Shown piece after piece: positions 35,725-44,488 of a stretch of 64,000 nucleotides of DNA. The notes under the pieces were generated by a model. It worked only from the letters and a program-made list of their open reading frames with translations. It was not told the origin of the DNA and did no database searches. This stretch comes from Microbacterium sp. 1.5R (GTDB lineage: Bacteria > Actinomycetota > Actinomycetes > Actinomycetales > Microbacteriaceae), in the NCBI RefSeq assembly GCF_001889265.1, contig NZ_CP018151.1, forward strand, positions 1,116,001-1,180,000, read 5' to 3'. Position numbers and translations under genes: made by a program. How positions within the stretch are numbered: position 1 is the stretch's first letter; each line of letters begins with the position of its first letter.

Positions 35725-36516
35725 GTGGCCGCCACAGAGGCGGCGCCGACGCTGATCGGCTCGGTGCAGCGCGCGCTCCGACTCGTCGACATGGTCGCGA
35801 ACTCTCCGCGCCCGGTGCCGGTCAAGACTCTCGCCATGCGAACCGGCCTCACCCCGGGCACGACCTACAACCTCGTGCGCACACTGGTGCATGAGGGGTA
35901 TCTCGTGAGCGAGCCCGACGGTCTGGTCCTCGGCGAGAACTTCCCCGCTTTCCGGCTGCAGTCCGACGCCGGGGGCGTGTTCTTCGCGCATGTCCGCATG
36001 GCCCTGCGTCAGACCGCCGACGAGGTGGGTGCTTCCGCATACCTGTCCCGCTATCAGGACGGCGAAGTGCACCTCATCGACATCGTGGATGCCCCGCGCA
36101 GTCCTCGGCTCGATCTGTGGGTGGGTCTGGATTCGAGCGCGCATGCCACGGCGCTCGGCAAGCAGATCCTCAGCGATCTGAGCGGAGAGGAGCGTGACGA
36201 CTATCTCTCGCGGCATCCGCTGGAGGAACTCACGTCTCGCACGATCAGTGACCGGCGTGCGCTGATCGCGGAGCTCGACCGCTCTCCGGGATTCGCCGTG
36301 GACCGCGAGGAGTATGCCATCGGCAACACCTGCATCGCCGTTCCCGTGATCGCCCCGAGCGTCAGAGCCTCACTCGCCGTCTCGCTTCCTGTGGGACACC
36401 CGCGCTTCGATCGCGGCCTGCTCGGGAAGCTCAAGCTCGTGGCGAGGCGGTTGTCCATGCAGTTGGGGGCGGACGCTCTGGGCGGCGGCGCAGCCCGTCT
36501 GGCGACGCCGATCTGA
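35725..36516 (+). CDS. IclR family transcriptional regulator
   Basis: 263 residues. N-terminal winged helix (IGSVQRALRLVDMVANSPRPVPVKTLAMRTGLTPGTTYNLVRTLVHEGYL), then the IclR effector domain (GASAYLSRYQDGEVHLIDIVDAPR, VGLDSSAHATALGKQILSDL, FAVDREEYAIGNTCIAVPVI). Ligand unknown. GTG 35725 is used because the HTH begins ten residues later; no Shine-Dalgarno lies in the two-base gap, so reinitiation after ispH is likely. Bacterial IclR proteins normally sit with catabolic genes, so an ispH operon is unusual. Confidence 0.87.
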   Translation: MAATEAAPTLIGSVQRALRLVDMVANSPRPVPVKTLAMRTGLTPGTTYNLVRTLVHEGYLVSEPDGLVLGENFPAFRLQSDAGGVFFAHVRMALRQTADEVGASAYLSRYQDGEVHLIDIVDAPRSPRLDLWVGLDSSAHATALGKQILSDLSGEERDDYLSRHPLEELTSRTISDRRALIAELDRSPGFAVDREEYAIGNTCIAVPVIAPSVRASLAVSLPVGHPRFDRGLLGKLKLVARRLSMQLGADALGGGAARLATPI

Positions 36517-36596
36517 CGCAGCACGTGTCGCCCGTCTGATGCTCTTCACTATCTGAAGAAGTGCCTCTGGTGCTCGGGCACGCGCTTTCCTAACAT

Positions 36597-36742
36597 GTGA
36601 GGTGTAGTCGTCTGTGCAATCGGCGCTACAGGTGGAGGAATGTCCCCAGCGTTCCTCACCCCACTTGGATGACGAGCGTCCCCAGCGTTCCGAGTCCGCG
36701 GCCCCGAGGAGTCCCCACTCCTCCGGGGCCGCCATTCTTTTG
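36597..36742 (+). ncRNA. candidate small RNA with three CCCC-loop hairpins
   Basis: TAACAT (36591-36596) is a plausible -10. The transcript would carry hairpin 1 GAGGAATG-TCCCCAG-CGTTCCTC (36635-36657), hairpin 2 GAGCG-TCCCCAG-CGTTC (36674-36690) with the identical loop, a CACCCCAC linker, and a terminator GGCCCCGAGGAGT-CCCC-ACTCCTCCGGGGCC (36700-36730) followed by TTCTTTT (36735-36741). No coding frame explains it. C-rich loops exposed like this resemble the logic of 6C-type or anti-Shine-Dalgarno sRNAs. The coding gene after it has its own leaderless promoter. Confidence 0.65.
36700..36741 (+). terminator. intrinsic terminator of the sRNA
   Basis: 13-bp GC stem with one bulged C, loop CCCC, and a U-tract TTCTTTT after CCA. 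The only canonical hairpin-plus-U-tract terminator seen in the window. Confidence 0.85.
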
Positions 36743-36792
36743 ACGCCCGCAGTCTGTGAGTCGTGCAGAGACCGGGCGGATACCATGGCCGA

Positions 36793-37332
36793 ATGACCGA
36801 TCAGCGTCCTCAGTACGGCGAAATCGCGACCCTCGAAGAGCAGCGGAGGGCAGCAGGGCTGCCGCCGCTGGGCGAGGTGCCGGCTGTGGATGTGAGCGGG
36901 ACCGAGAACGCGCCCGCTCCCGGTGACCGAGTCCCGTCCGCATCGGCAGCGGCTCGTCCGCGTCCCGTCGATCGCTTCGTGACCATCGCACTGCTCGCCT
37001 ACGGGCTGATCAATGTCGTGATGACAGGACTGTCATACCTCGACTTCTCCACCGCGATGAATCAGATGATGACGGTGCTCGGCGTGGACGGCGAGTTCAC
37101 CAACTTCGCTGAGGGCCGGATCTGGGGAACCGTCGCGGCGATAGTGCTCGCCGTGGGCTGGTCGCTCACCGCTTTCCTGTCGATCCGCCGCCTGCGCGCC
37201 GGCAAGCTCTCGTGGTGGGTTCCGCTGGTCGGTGCGGCCGTGACCCTGCTCGTGGCGTCTGTATGCGCCGCGATTCCGCTGATGAACGACCCGGCGTTCA
37301 TCGACTTCGTCGCCAAGACGGCGGGTGGATGA
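36793..37332 (+). CDS. DUF6264-like membrane protein
   Basis: 179 residues: an N-terminal cytoplasmic stretch RPQYGEIATLEEQRRAAGLPP, typical of this Microbacteriaceae family, a Pro/Ala linker, then three transmembrane helices (about 63-85, 108-130, 140-162). Unknown function. ATG 36793 is six bases after TACCAT (36781-36786): leaderless. Ends before a hairpin shared with convergent fba. Confidence 0.8.
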   Translation: MTDQRPQYGEIATLEEQRRAAGLPPLGEVPAVDVSGTENAPAPGDRVPSASAAARPRPVDRFVTIALLAYGLINVVMTGLSYLDFSTAMNQMMTVLGVDGEFTNFAEGRIWGTVAAIVLAVGWSLTAFLSIRRLRAGKLSWWVPLVGAAVTLLVASVCAAIPLMNDPAFIDFVAKTAGG

Positions 37333-37346
37333 CCCCGTGAAACAGG

Positions 37347-37378
37347 AGATGCCCCCGGCCGTTCGGTCGGGGGCATCT
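37347..37378. terminator. bidirectional hairpin terminator
   Basis: 14-bp stem AGATGCCCCCGGCC with one G-U pair, loop GTTC, between the DUF6264-like gene and convergent fba. Confidence 0.82.
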
Positions 37379-37394
37379 GCGTTGTCAGGCTGGA

Positions 37395-38423
37395 TCAGCT
37401 CTGGGACTGGCCGTACGAGCCGAGCTGGCGCGTGGACTCGACGACGCGAGCGGCCATGGCCGTCTCCGCGATCTTGCCCCAGGCGCGCGGGTCATACTGC
37501 TTCTTGTTGCCGACCTCGCCGTCGACCTTGAGCACACCGTCGTAGTTCTTGAACATGTAGTCCGCGATGGCACGCGTGTAGGCGTACTGCGTGTCGGTGT
37601 CGATGTTCATCTTGATGACGCCGTTGGCAACCGCGAGGGCGATCTCCTCATCGGTCGAACCAGAACCGCCGTGGAAGACGAGGTCGAGCGGCTTCGCGCC
37701 GGTGTTGTACTTCTCGGCGACCTGCTGCTGGATCTCTCCGAGGAGCTCGGGACGCAGCTTCACTCCGCCCGGCTTGTAGACGCCGTGGACGTTGCCGAAC
37801 GTGAGGGCTGCGATGTAGCGCCCCTGCTCGCCGAGACCGAGCGCCTGTACGGCCTGGTCGACGTCCGCGAACGTCGTGTAGAGGGCATCGTTGGATCCCT
37901 CGTGCGCCACACCGTCTTCCTCGCCGCCGACGACGCCGATCTCGACCTCGAGGATGGCGTTGATGTTCTTCATGCGGGGCAGGAGATCCTTGGCGATCTC
38001 GATGTTCTCCGCGAGCGGCACGGCCGAGCCGTCCCACATGTGGGACTGGAAGATCGGGTTGCGTCCCGCCTTGACCTCGTCTTCGGAGGCGGAGATCAGC
38101 GGCTCGACGAAGCCGGCGAGAGCATCCTTCGGGCAGTGGTCGGTGTGCAGCGCGACGGTGATCGGGTAGTTCTTCGCGACCTCGGTCGCGAAGCGCGCGA
38201 AGGCGAGTGCGCCGGTCGCGCGGGCCTTGACCGTGTGGCCGGCGAAGTAGTCGGCGCCGCCGGTGGTGACCTGGATGATTCCGTCGGAACCTGCCTCGGT
38301 CAGGCCCTGGAGGACGGAGTTGATGGTCTGCGAGCTCGAGACGTTGAAAGCCGGGTACGCGAAGCCGCCGGCCTTCGCGCGGTCGAGCATTTCGGCGTAC
38401 TGATCCGGGGTGGCGACGGGCAT
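37395..38423 (-). CDS. fbaA: class II fructose-bisphosphate aldolase
   Basis: Glycolysis and gluconeogenesis; Zn-dependent cleavage of fructose-1,6-bisphosphate. 342 residues. HTDHCPKD (His93, Asp95, His96), EVEIGVVGGEEDGVAHEG, ALTFGNVHGVYKPG (Zn His), LVFHGGSGSTDEEI (Zn His and phosphate loop), KMNIDTDTQYAYTR. ATG 38423 with AGGAG seven to eleven bases upstream. Divergent from glpX, so opposite steps at the fructose-bisphosphate node share one 183-base control region. Confidence 0.96.
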   Translation of the reverse strand: MPVATPDQYAEMLDRAKAGGFAYPAFNVSSSQTINSVLQGLTEAGSDGIIQVTTGGADYFAGHTVKARATGALAFARFATEVAKNYPITVALHTDHCPKDALAGFVEPLISASEDEVKAGRNPIFQSHMWDGSAVPLAENIEIAKDLLPRMKNINAILEVEIGVVGGEEDGVAHEGSNDALYTTFADVDQAVQALGLGEQGRYIAALTFGNVHGVYKPGGVKLRPELLGEIQQQVAEKYNTGAKPLDLVFHGGSGSTDEEIALAVANGVIKMNIDTDTQYAYTRAIADYMFKNYDGVLKVDGEVGNKKQYDPRAWGKIAETAMAARVVESTRQLGSYGQSQS

Positions 38424-38531
38424 GAGAACTCCTGCGATTTGGGGAAGCCGGGACAGCAGTCACTCTATCGGGGCTGACTGCCGGATGCTGTCGGCGGCGA
38501 CGGGGCGAGCACGCCCTCCTACCCGTATGTT

Positions 38532-38548
38532 AAGAATCGGGATTCCTT
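38532..38548. promoter_or_regulatory. palindrome between fba and glpX, possible operator
   Basis: AAGAATC-GG-GATTCCTT: the inner GAATCGGGATTC is a 5-bp dyad with a 2-base centre. Located between divergent fba and glpX, 59 bases before glpX. No regulator recognised. Confidence 0.3.
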
Positions 38549-38606
38549 CGTCGTCACTTGACCGAAAACTGCCGTTTCAGACGTTCACGCTGGTTAGGCT
38601 GACCGC

Positions 38607-39593
38607 ATGGTTAGTCTTACAGCGGATCTCAGCCCCCTTCGTCCCGATCGAAACCTCGCGATGGAGCTGGTGCGGGCCACTGAAGCAGCCGCCATCCGGG
38701 CCGTTCCGTTCATCGGTCGTGGCGCGAAGGAGGCGGCGGACGGCGCCGCCGTCGATGCGATGCGTGCCTTCCTCGGGACAGTGGCCTTTCAGGGGCGAGT
38801 GGTCATCGGTGAGGGCGAGAAGGACAATGCTCCGATGCTCTTCAACGGCGAAGAGGTCGGCACCGGCAGCGGCCCGGAGTGCGACATCGCGGTCGACCCG
38901 ATCGATGGCACCTCGCTGACCGCAGCAGGACGTCAGAATGCGCTCTCCGTCATCGCCGTCTCCGATCGCGGATCGATGCTCGACGCGTCCAGCGTCTTCT
39001 ATATGGACAAGCTCGTCACGGGCCCTGCCGGTGTCGGAGTGGTCGACATCCGCCTGCCGATCGGCGAGAACATCCGCAAGCTCGCGGGGGCTCTCGGCAA
39101 GCCGGTGGACGAGATCGTCGTCTCGGTGCTGAACCGTCCGCGTCACGAGCAGCTGATCCAGGAGATCCGGGATGCCGGTGCCGGGACGCGACTCATGAGC
39201 GACGGCGACGTCGCCGGCGGGATCAACGCGGCGCGTCACGCGGCCCGAACCGACATGTGCGTCGGGGTGGGCGGCAGCCCCGAGGGAATCGTGACGGCGT
39301 GTGCGATCAAGGCTCTCGGCGGTCACATCCAGGGGCGGCTCTGGCCTCGCGACGACGATGAGCGCCAGCGCGGAATCGACGCCGGCCTCGACATGGACAA
39401 GGTCTACGAGGCCGACGATCTCGTGCGCGGGGACAACACGATCTTCGTCGCCACCGGCGTCACGGACGGCCAGCTGGTGGCCGGCGTCCGACGCGAGGGC
39501 GGCTACATCTACACCGAGAGCGTCGTGCTGCGCGGTGCCTCGGGAACCCTTCGCCGGATCGCCTCGGAGCACCTCGTCTCGAAGTGGCTCTGA
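38607..39593 (+). CDS. glpX: class II fructose-1,6-bisphosphatase
   Basis: Removes the 1-phosphate of fructose-1,6-bisphosphate in gluconeogenesis; the main FBPase of actinobacteria. 328 residues. Metal and phosphate sites GEGEKDNAPMLFNGE, DIAVDPIDGTSLTAAGRQNALSVIA, DMCVGVGGSPEGIVTACAIKALGG. ATG 38607 is six bases after TAGGCT (38595-38600): leaderless. The C-terminal YIYTESVVLRGASGTLRRIASEH is the conserved last strand-helix. Confidence 0.96.
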   Translation: MVSLTADLSPLRPDRNLAMELVRATEAAAIRAVPFIGRGAKEAADGAAVDAMRAFLGTVAFQGRVVIGEGEKDNAPMLFNGEEVGTGSGPECDIAVDPIDGTSLTAAGRQNALSVIAVSDRGSMLDASSVFYMDKLVTGPAGVGVVDIRLPIGENIRKLAGALGKPVDEIVVSVLNRPRHEQLIQEIRDAGAGTRLMSDGDVAGGINAARHAARTDMCVGVGGSPEGIVTACAIKALGGHIQGRLWPRDDDERQRGIDAGLDMDKVYEADDLVRGDNTIFVATGVTDGQLVAGVRREGGYIYTESVVLRGASGTLRRIASEHLVSKWL

Positions 39594-39763
39594 CTGCCGT
39601 GACCTGAGAGCGCGAGTCGGGAACGGGCCCCTCATCGTTACCGACCCGGTACCGCCTGTGCGGTGCTGAGCCGAGCTTTCTCGTGCGTTCGTGTGACAAT
39701 TGACACTGGATTTGTCGCCGTCGACGGAGCCGCCAGGCACCGCAGGCACAGGAGGGCAGACCG

Positions 39764-40060
39764 ATGACAACGCAGCACACGAATGGTTCCCAGGCCACGC
39801 CGACCAAGATCGTGACGACGCCGACCGGCCGGATCATGCGGATCAACGTCGACGAGGCCGGAGTGCCTCTGCCGATCGCGACTCCGGCGGCGCCTGTCGT
39901 CAAGACAGCTGTCTCAGATCCCGCTCGACGTGCGGACGTGCTGTTCCGCAAGCGCCTCGACGAGGGGCACGAGATCAGCTCCTGGTGGATGGTCGGAGCT
40001 TTCGTCGTGACCAGTGGCCTCGTGATCCTGCTGCTCAGCGGCGTACCGGGCGTCGCCTGA
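39764..40060 (+). CDS. hypothetical small tail-anchored membrane protein
   Basis: 98 residues. A polar Thr-rich N-terminus (KIVTTPTGRIMRINVDEAGVPLPIA), a basic helix (DPARRADVLFRKRLDEGHE) and one C-terminal transmembrane helix (about 75-95). No family recognised. Strong RBS AGGAGG (39750-39755) before ATG 39764; TTGACA at 39700-39705 may be a -35. Convergent with rmuC, two bases between stops. Confidence 0.72.
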   Translation: MTTQHTNGSQATPTKIVTTPTGRIMRINVDEAGVPLPIATPAAPVVKTAVSDPARRADVLFRKRLDEGHEISSWWMVGAFVVTSGLVILLLSGVPGVA

Positions 40061-40062
40061 TC

Positions 40063-41445
40063 TCAGCGGCGGGGCTCTTCCGCCTCGACCTGTCGGGATG
40101 CCGAATCCAAGTTCGCCGATTCGTCGTCGCTGACCCGGCCGCGAACGTCTCCGACATCGGCCTGGATCGACGTACCCGGCGCAGCGGACGCATCGTCAGC
40201 AGCATGGGGGATGCGGAGCTCGGAGCCGATCTCCGCACCGGAGCCGCTCATGAGCTCTGCCGAGGTGAAGCGTCGCGTCTGCGCGGTGATCGCCGGTGGG
40301 GCGGAGTCGAGCGTCGACGCGCTGATTCCGGGGAACTGCCTGGCCGTCACGAGCACACGGCTCTCGAGCGAACCCGCGAATCTGTTGTAGCTGTCGACCG
40401 TGCGTTCGAGTGCGCGGCGCAGATCGTCGGCGTGCCCTGCGAGGACGCCGAGTCGGTCGTAGAGCTGGGTGCCGAGATTCAGCAGTGCGCGCGCCTCGGT
40501 CGACACCTCTTGCTGCGTCCAGCTGTAGGCCACGGTCTTGAGCACGGCCCACAGATTCACTGGGGAAGCGAGCGCCACCTTCTTCGTGAACGCGTAGTCC
40601 AGCAGCGTCGGGTCTTCGTCGATGGCTGCGGCGAGCAGCGACTCGCTCGGCAGGAAGCAGATGACGAACTCAGGACTGGCGTCGAGGCCCGTCCAGTACG
40701 CCTTCTTCGCGAGTGCGTCGACGTGCGCGCGAACGGCCTTCACGTGCTTCTGCATGTGGGAGCGACGCTGGGTCTCATGCGCGTCCCCGATCGGCAGTGC
40801 CGATGCCTCGAGGTAGGCATCGAGCGGAACCTTGGCGTCGACCGCGATCGATGTGCCGCCGGCAAGACGGATCACCATGTCGGGCCGTCCCTGACCCCGG
40901 TCTGACGAGATGCTGGACTGCAGATCGAAGTCGACGTGTCGGATCAGCCCTGCGGCCTCGACGACCCGTCGCAGCTGCGTCTCACCCCAGACCCCTCGCG
41001 TGGCGGTCGAGCGCAGTGCTCCGGCGAGCGACTCGGTCGTCGAGCGCAACGCCTCGTCGGACTCCTGCGCGCGCCTGAGCTGCTCCGCGAGCGATCCGAA
41101 CTGCGCATGACGCTCCTGCTCGATCGCCGAGACCTTCTGCTGCATCTGCTGGAGACTCTCGCGCACGGGCGCGAGCGCGGTGAGCACGGCATTCTGCTGC
41201 TGCACCCGCTGGGCTTCGGCGCGCTGCTCGAGCCGTGCGTGCTCGACGGCATCCCGATACAGGTCGTACTGTCGGTCGCGATCGTCTCGAGCTGCGGCGA
41301 GCTCTGCCTCGGCGCGAGCGAGGTCTGCTGCTCCGCGCGATCCGCGGAGGAACCACCCCGCGGCGGCGCCGGCCGCGAGCGCGACCAGGAGAAGAACGAG
41401 CGTGAGAGCATCCATGTGCTCCATGATGCGCTCGGCCACGGACAT
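40063..41445 (-). CDS. rmuC: DNA recombination protein RmuC
   Basis: 460 residues. N-terminal transmembrane helix (about 13-33), a long coiled coil (about 38-115), then the PD-(D/E)XK-like RmuC core: GVWGETQLRRVVEAAGL, RPDMVIRLAGGTSIAVDAKVPLDAYLEA, FVICFLPSESLLAAA, VALASPVNLWAVLKTVAYSW. Limits DNA inversions/repeat rearrangement. The tail after residue ~400 is disordered. ATG 41445 is the longest start; ATG 41424 and 41415 are alternatives just before the helix. Confidence 0.92.
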   Translation of the reverse strand: MSVAERIMEHMDALTLVLLLVALAAGAAAGWFLRGSRGAADLARAEAELAAARDDRDRQYDLYRDAVEHARLEQRAEAQRVQQQNAVLTALAPVRESLQQMQQKVSAIEQERHAQFGSLAEQLRRAQESDEALRSTTESLAGALRSTATRGVWGETQLRRVVEAAGLIRHVDFDLQSSISSDRGQGRPDMVIRLAGGTSIAVDAKVPLDAYLEASALPIGDAHETQRRSHMQKHVKAVRAHVDALAKKAYWTGLDASPEFVICFLPSESLLAAAIDEDPTLLDYAFTKKVALASPVNLWAVLKTVAYSWTQQEVSTEARALLNLGTQLYDRLGVLAGHADDLRRALERTVDSYNRFAGSLESRVLVTARQFPGISASTLDSAPPAITAQTRRFTSAELMSGSGAEIGSELRIPHAADDASAAPGTSIQADVGDVRGRVSDDESANLDSASRQVEAEEPRR

Positions 41446-41459
41446 CCGTCCGGTGCGAC

Positions 41460-42053
41460 TCAGGCGACCGCGCGCTCCGGGGTGGCGAGGACCGGCTCGG
41501 TCACTCGCAGCGACAATGCATCCGCCAGGGAGAAGACGTCAGACGCGCCGTGTCGGCGAGTGGCGTCGATGATGATGTGGGCGCACGCGAGCGCGTCCGC
41601 AAGCGCGTCATGGTGCGAGAAGCCGGTGAAGCCCGCAGCCTCTGCGGCTTTCGGGAGTCGGTACGACTCGAGGTCGTAGGTCTTGCGAGCCACCTGCAGG
41701 CTGCACAGCGAGCGATACGGCGGGCAGTCGCCGCCGGTGGCCTCGGACGCCCGGCGGAGCACATTGAGGTCGAAGCCCGCGTTGTGCGCCACGAGCACGT
41801 CGGCGCCGGCGAAGGCGCACAGGCGGTCGAACTGATCGGCCCAGGTGGCCGCGTCGATCACGTCGTGGGCGCGGATGCCGTGGATCTTGGTGTTCCACTC
41901 CTGGAACTCGTCGTGACCGGCGGGCGGGCGGATCAACCATCCGGCGGTGGCGACGATCCTGCCGTCGCGCACCCGTACGAGGCCGACGGAGCAGGCCGAG
42001 GCGGGGCTGGAGTTCGCCGTCTCGAAGTCGATTGCGGTGAAATCCAGTGGCAC
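41460..42053 (-). CDS. 3'-5' exonuclease (DnaQ/DEDDh type)
   Basis: 197 residues, RNase T/DNA polymerase III epsilon-like. Metal ligands: AIDFETAN (motif I, Asp and Glu), LVAHNAGFDLNVL (motif II Asp), SHHDALADALACAHI (motif III His and Asp). Possibly proofreading or DNA/RNA end trimming. GTG 42053 is preferred because GGGAGAG lies upstream; ATG 42074 in frame is an alternative. Fourteen bases before rmuC and probably co-transcribed. Confidence 0.87.
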   Translation of the reverse strand: MPLDFTAIDFETANSSPASACSVGLVRVRDGRIVATAGWLIRPPAGHDEFQEWNTKIHGIRAHDVIDAATWADQFDRLCAFAGADVLVAHNAGFDLNVLRRASEATGGDCPPYRSLCSLQVARKTYDLESYRLPKAAEAAGFTGFSHHDALADALACAHIIIDATRRHGASDVFSLADALSLRVTEPVLATPERAVA

Positions 42054-42112
42054 ATCCCCACTCTCTCCCGGCATCCGAGACGCTCCAGGATGACGCGCCG
42101 TAGGCTGGCGAC

Positions 42113-42862
42113 ATGAGTACCGACCGAGCGACATCCTTCGGCGCCGAGGCCGCGAACTACGAGGCGGGAAGACCCGAGTATCCCTTCGAGGCCGTGTCGT
42201 GGATGCTCGATCCGATGCCTCACGGCTCCCGTCGCATCGCCGACGTGGGCGCGGGCACCGGAAAGCTCACACGTGTGCTCGCGCAGGCCCCGGATGCCGA
42301 GGTCGTCGCCGTGGATCCGGACGCCGCCATGCTCGCGACACTGCGGCGGAGCGTTCCCGGTGTTCCGACTTTCCAGGGAACAGCCGAACGGATGCCGCTG
42401 CCCGACGCCAGCCTCGACGCCGCCGTGCTGGGTCAGGCCTGGCACTGGGTCGAGCCGTCTGCGGCGTCCCTCGAACTCGGACGAGTCGTCCGCACCGGGG
42501 GAGTGCTGGGGCTGATCTGGAACATCCGCGACGAACGCGCGGACTGGGTGCGCCGTCTCACTGACATCATGCACAGCAGTCCGGCGGAGGACATGGTCAA
42601 CGGACCCGGCTCCGACGGCCCGCGCATCGAGGCCCCGTTCACGGGGATCGAGAAGCAGCAGTGGGAGTGGACCCGGGCGATGAACCGGACGCAGTTGCAT
42701 CAGATGGCGCGCTCGCGCAGCTACCTGATCGCGGCGTCGGACGACGAACGCTCAGAGATCACACGGCAGATGGACGAGCTGTTCGACGAGCTCGGACTCG
42801 ACGGTGAGGGGACGATCGACCTGCCCTACGTGACGCACGCATTCCGCGCCGTGCGAGCCTGA
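42113..42862 (+). CDS. class I SAM-dependent methyltransferase (type 11)
   Basis: 249 residues. FGAEAANYEAGRPEYP opening, SAM motif IADVGAGTGKLTRVLA, acidic VVAVDPDAAML, then GTAERMPLPDASLDAAVLGQAWHWVEP, a hallmark of the UbiE-like group with unknown substrate. ATG 42113 is six bases after TAGGCT (42101-42106): leaderless. Divergent from the exonuclease, 59 bases between starts. Confidence 0.87.
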   Translation: MSTDRATSFGAEAANYEAGRPEYPFEAVSWMLDPMPHGSRRIADVGAGTGKLTRVLAQAPDAEVVAVDPDAAMLATLRRSVPGVPTFQGTAERMPLPDASLDAAVLGQAWHWVEPSAASLELGRVVRTGGVLGLIWNIRDERADWVRRLTDIMHSSPAEDMVNGPGSDGPRIEAPFTGIEKQQWEWTRAMNRTQLHQMARSRSYLIAASDDERSEITRQMDELFDELGLDGEGTIDLPYVTHAFRAVRA

Positions 42863-42912
42863 CGCCGACACCCGCAGGGGCTGCGCATCTGCGACCGGTA
42901 GACTCGACCCCC

Positions 42913-43986
42913 GTGGCTCTCACTATCGGAATCGTCGGCCTGCCCAATGTCGGCAAGTCCACCCTCTTCAACGCTCTGACCAAGAACGACGTGCTCGCGG
43001 CGAACTATCCGTTCGCGACGATCGAGCCGAACGTCGGGGTGGTGAACCTGCCCGATCCTCGTCTCGACAAGCTCGCCGAGATCTTCGGCAGCGAGCGCAT
43101 CCTGCCCGCCGCGGTGTCGTTCGTCGACATCGCCGGCATCGTGCGCGGCGCGAGCGAGGGAGAGGGACTCGGCAACAAGTTCCTCGCGAACATCCGCGAG
43201 GCGGATGCCATCGCCCAGGTCGTGCGCGGGTTCGCGGATGACGATGTCGTGCACGTGGACGGTGCGGTCAATCCGGCATCCGACATGGAGACCATCAACG
43301 CCGAGCTCATGCTGGCCGACCTCGAGACCGTCGACAAGGCGATCACGCGGTACGAGAAGGAGGTGCGCGGTAAGAAGATCGAGCCCGTCGTCCTCGAGAC
43401 CGCCAACGCGGCGAAGGATGCGCTCGAGCGTGGTGTGCTGCTGTCCGTCGCGGGCATCGATCTGACGCCGATCCGCGAGCTCGGACTCCTCACCGCCAAG
43501 CCGGTCATCTTCGTCTTCAACGTCGACGAGGGCGTGCTCACCGACGACGCCCGCAAGGCGGAGCTCGCCGCGCTGGTCGCCCCGGCGAAGGCCATCTTCC
43601 TCGACGCCAAGATCGAGTCCGAGCTGATCGACCTCGACCCCGAGGATGCCGCAGAGCTGCTCGCGTCGACCGGGCAGGACGAGTCCGGTCTCGACCAGCT
43701 CGCCCGCATCGGCTTCGACACTCTCGGACTGCAGACCTACCTCACGGCTGGCCCGAAAGAGGCGCGCGCGTGGACGATCCCCAAGGGATCCAAGGCGCCG
43801 CAGGCCGCCGGAGTCATCCACACCGACTTCGAGAAGGGCTTCATCAAGGCTGAGATCGTCTCGTTCGACGACCTCGTCGAGACCGGGTCCGTCGTCGAAG
43901 CCCGCTCCAAGGGCAAGGCCCGCCTCGAGGGCAAGGACTACGTCATGCAGGACGGCGACGTCGTGGAGTTCCGTTTCAACAACTGA
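42913..43986 (+). CDS. ychF: ribosome-binding ATPase YchF (Obg family)
   Basis: Redox-regulated ATPase that binds ribosomes. 357 residues, full length. P-loop [38 protein letters not shown] (switch), NVDE for the NKxD site (NVDE gives ATP specificity), an inserted coiled coil, and the C-terminal TGS domain ([29 protein letters not shown]-like). GTG 42913 is eight bases after TAGACT (42899-42904), nearly leaderless. Last of the genes shared with the mycobacterial block. Confidence 0.96.
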   Translation: [357 protein letters not shown]

Positions 43987-44049
43987 GCGACGTTCTGCCC
44001 GAGTGCTGAGGAGATCGGCACCGGCGCGTGCGAAGCCGCGGGGTGCGAA

Positions 44050-44382
44050 TCAGATGTCGTCGCTACGTCGAGCACGCACGGTCCAGCCGACCTGCGTCAG
44101 TGCCTCCGTGAGGCGGTCGGCGGCAGCGCTCGCGACTTCGACGCTTGCGTCAGAGCAGACGTCGATGGCGATCGGCGGCGGATCGGCGAAGCGTGGGATC
44201 TGCACCTCTGCCCAGGCGTCGGGCGACAGCGGTACCCGAGGGGACGCGGTGCGGGCGTCTCGGATGGCGCTGTCCGCCGCGAAAGCGATGACGTCCAGCG
44301 CATGGAGCTTGGTGATCGGCATGTCCACCACGAGGGTGACGGCGAAAGTCGCGTCTGCGGTATCCCCGAATTCTGGCCTCAC
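44050..44382 (-). CDS. hypothetical protein
   Basis: 110 residues, soluble alpha/beta: FAVTLVVDMPITKLHALDVIAFAADSAI, then AEVQIPRFADPPPIAIDVC and an alanine-rich helix SVEVASAAADRLTEAL followed by GWTVRARRSDDI. The rhythm looks like a small domain of unknown kind. No family recognised. Start ATG 44382 has no evident ribosome site. Convergent with ychF. Coding potential judged mainly from third-position GC. Confidence 0.5.
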   Translation of the reverse strand: MRPEFGDTADATFAVTLVVDMPITKLHALDVIAFAADSAIRDARTASPRVPLSPDAWAEVQIPRFADPPPIAIDVCSDASVEVASAAADRLTEALTQVGWTVRARRSDDI

Positions 44383-44488
44383 CGCATGAAGATATCACTG
44401 CGCGGTCGGTGCGGATACGAGCGTGACAGCGACGGGCGATGATCGCCATGCCGCGGAGTCGCGAGCGAACTCGGCGCGCACAGCCGGT

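Noticed and set aside
36640..36672. 10-codon ORF inside the candidate sRNA after a GGAGGA
   Set aside because: The ribosome site directly abuts the ATG and forms one arm of hairpin 1, so translation is unlikely.
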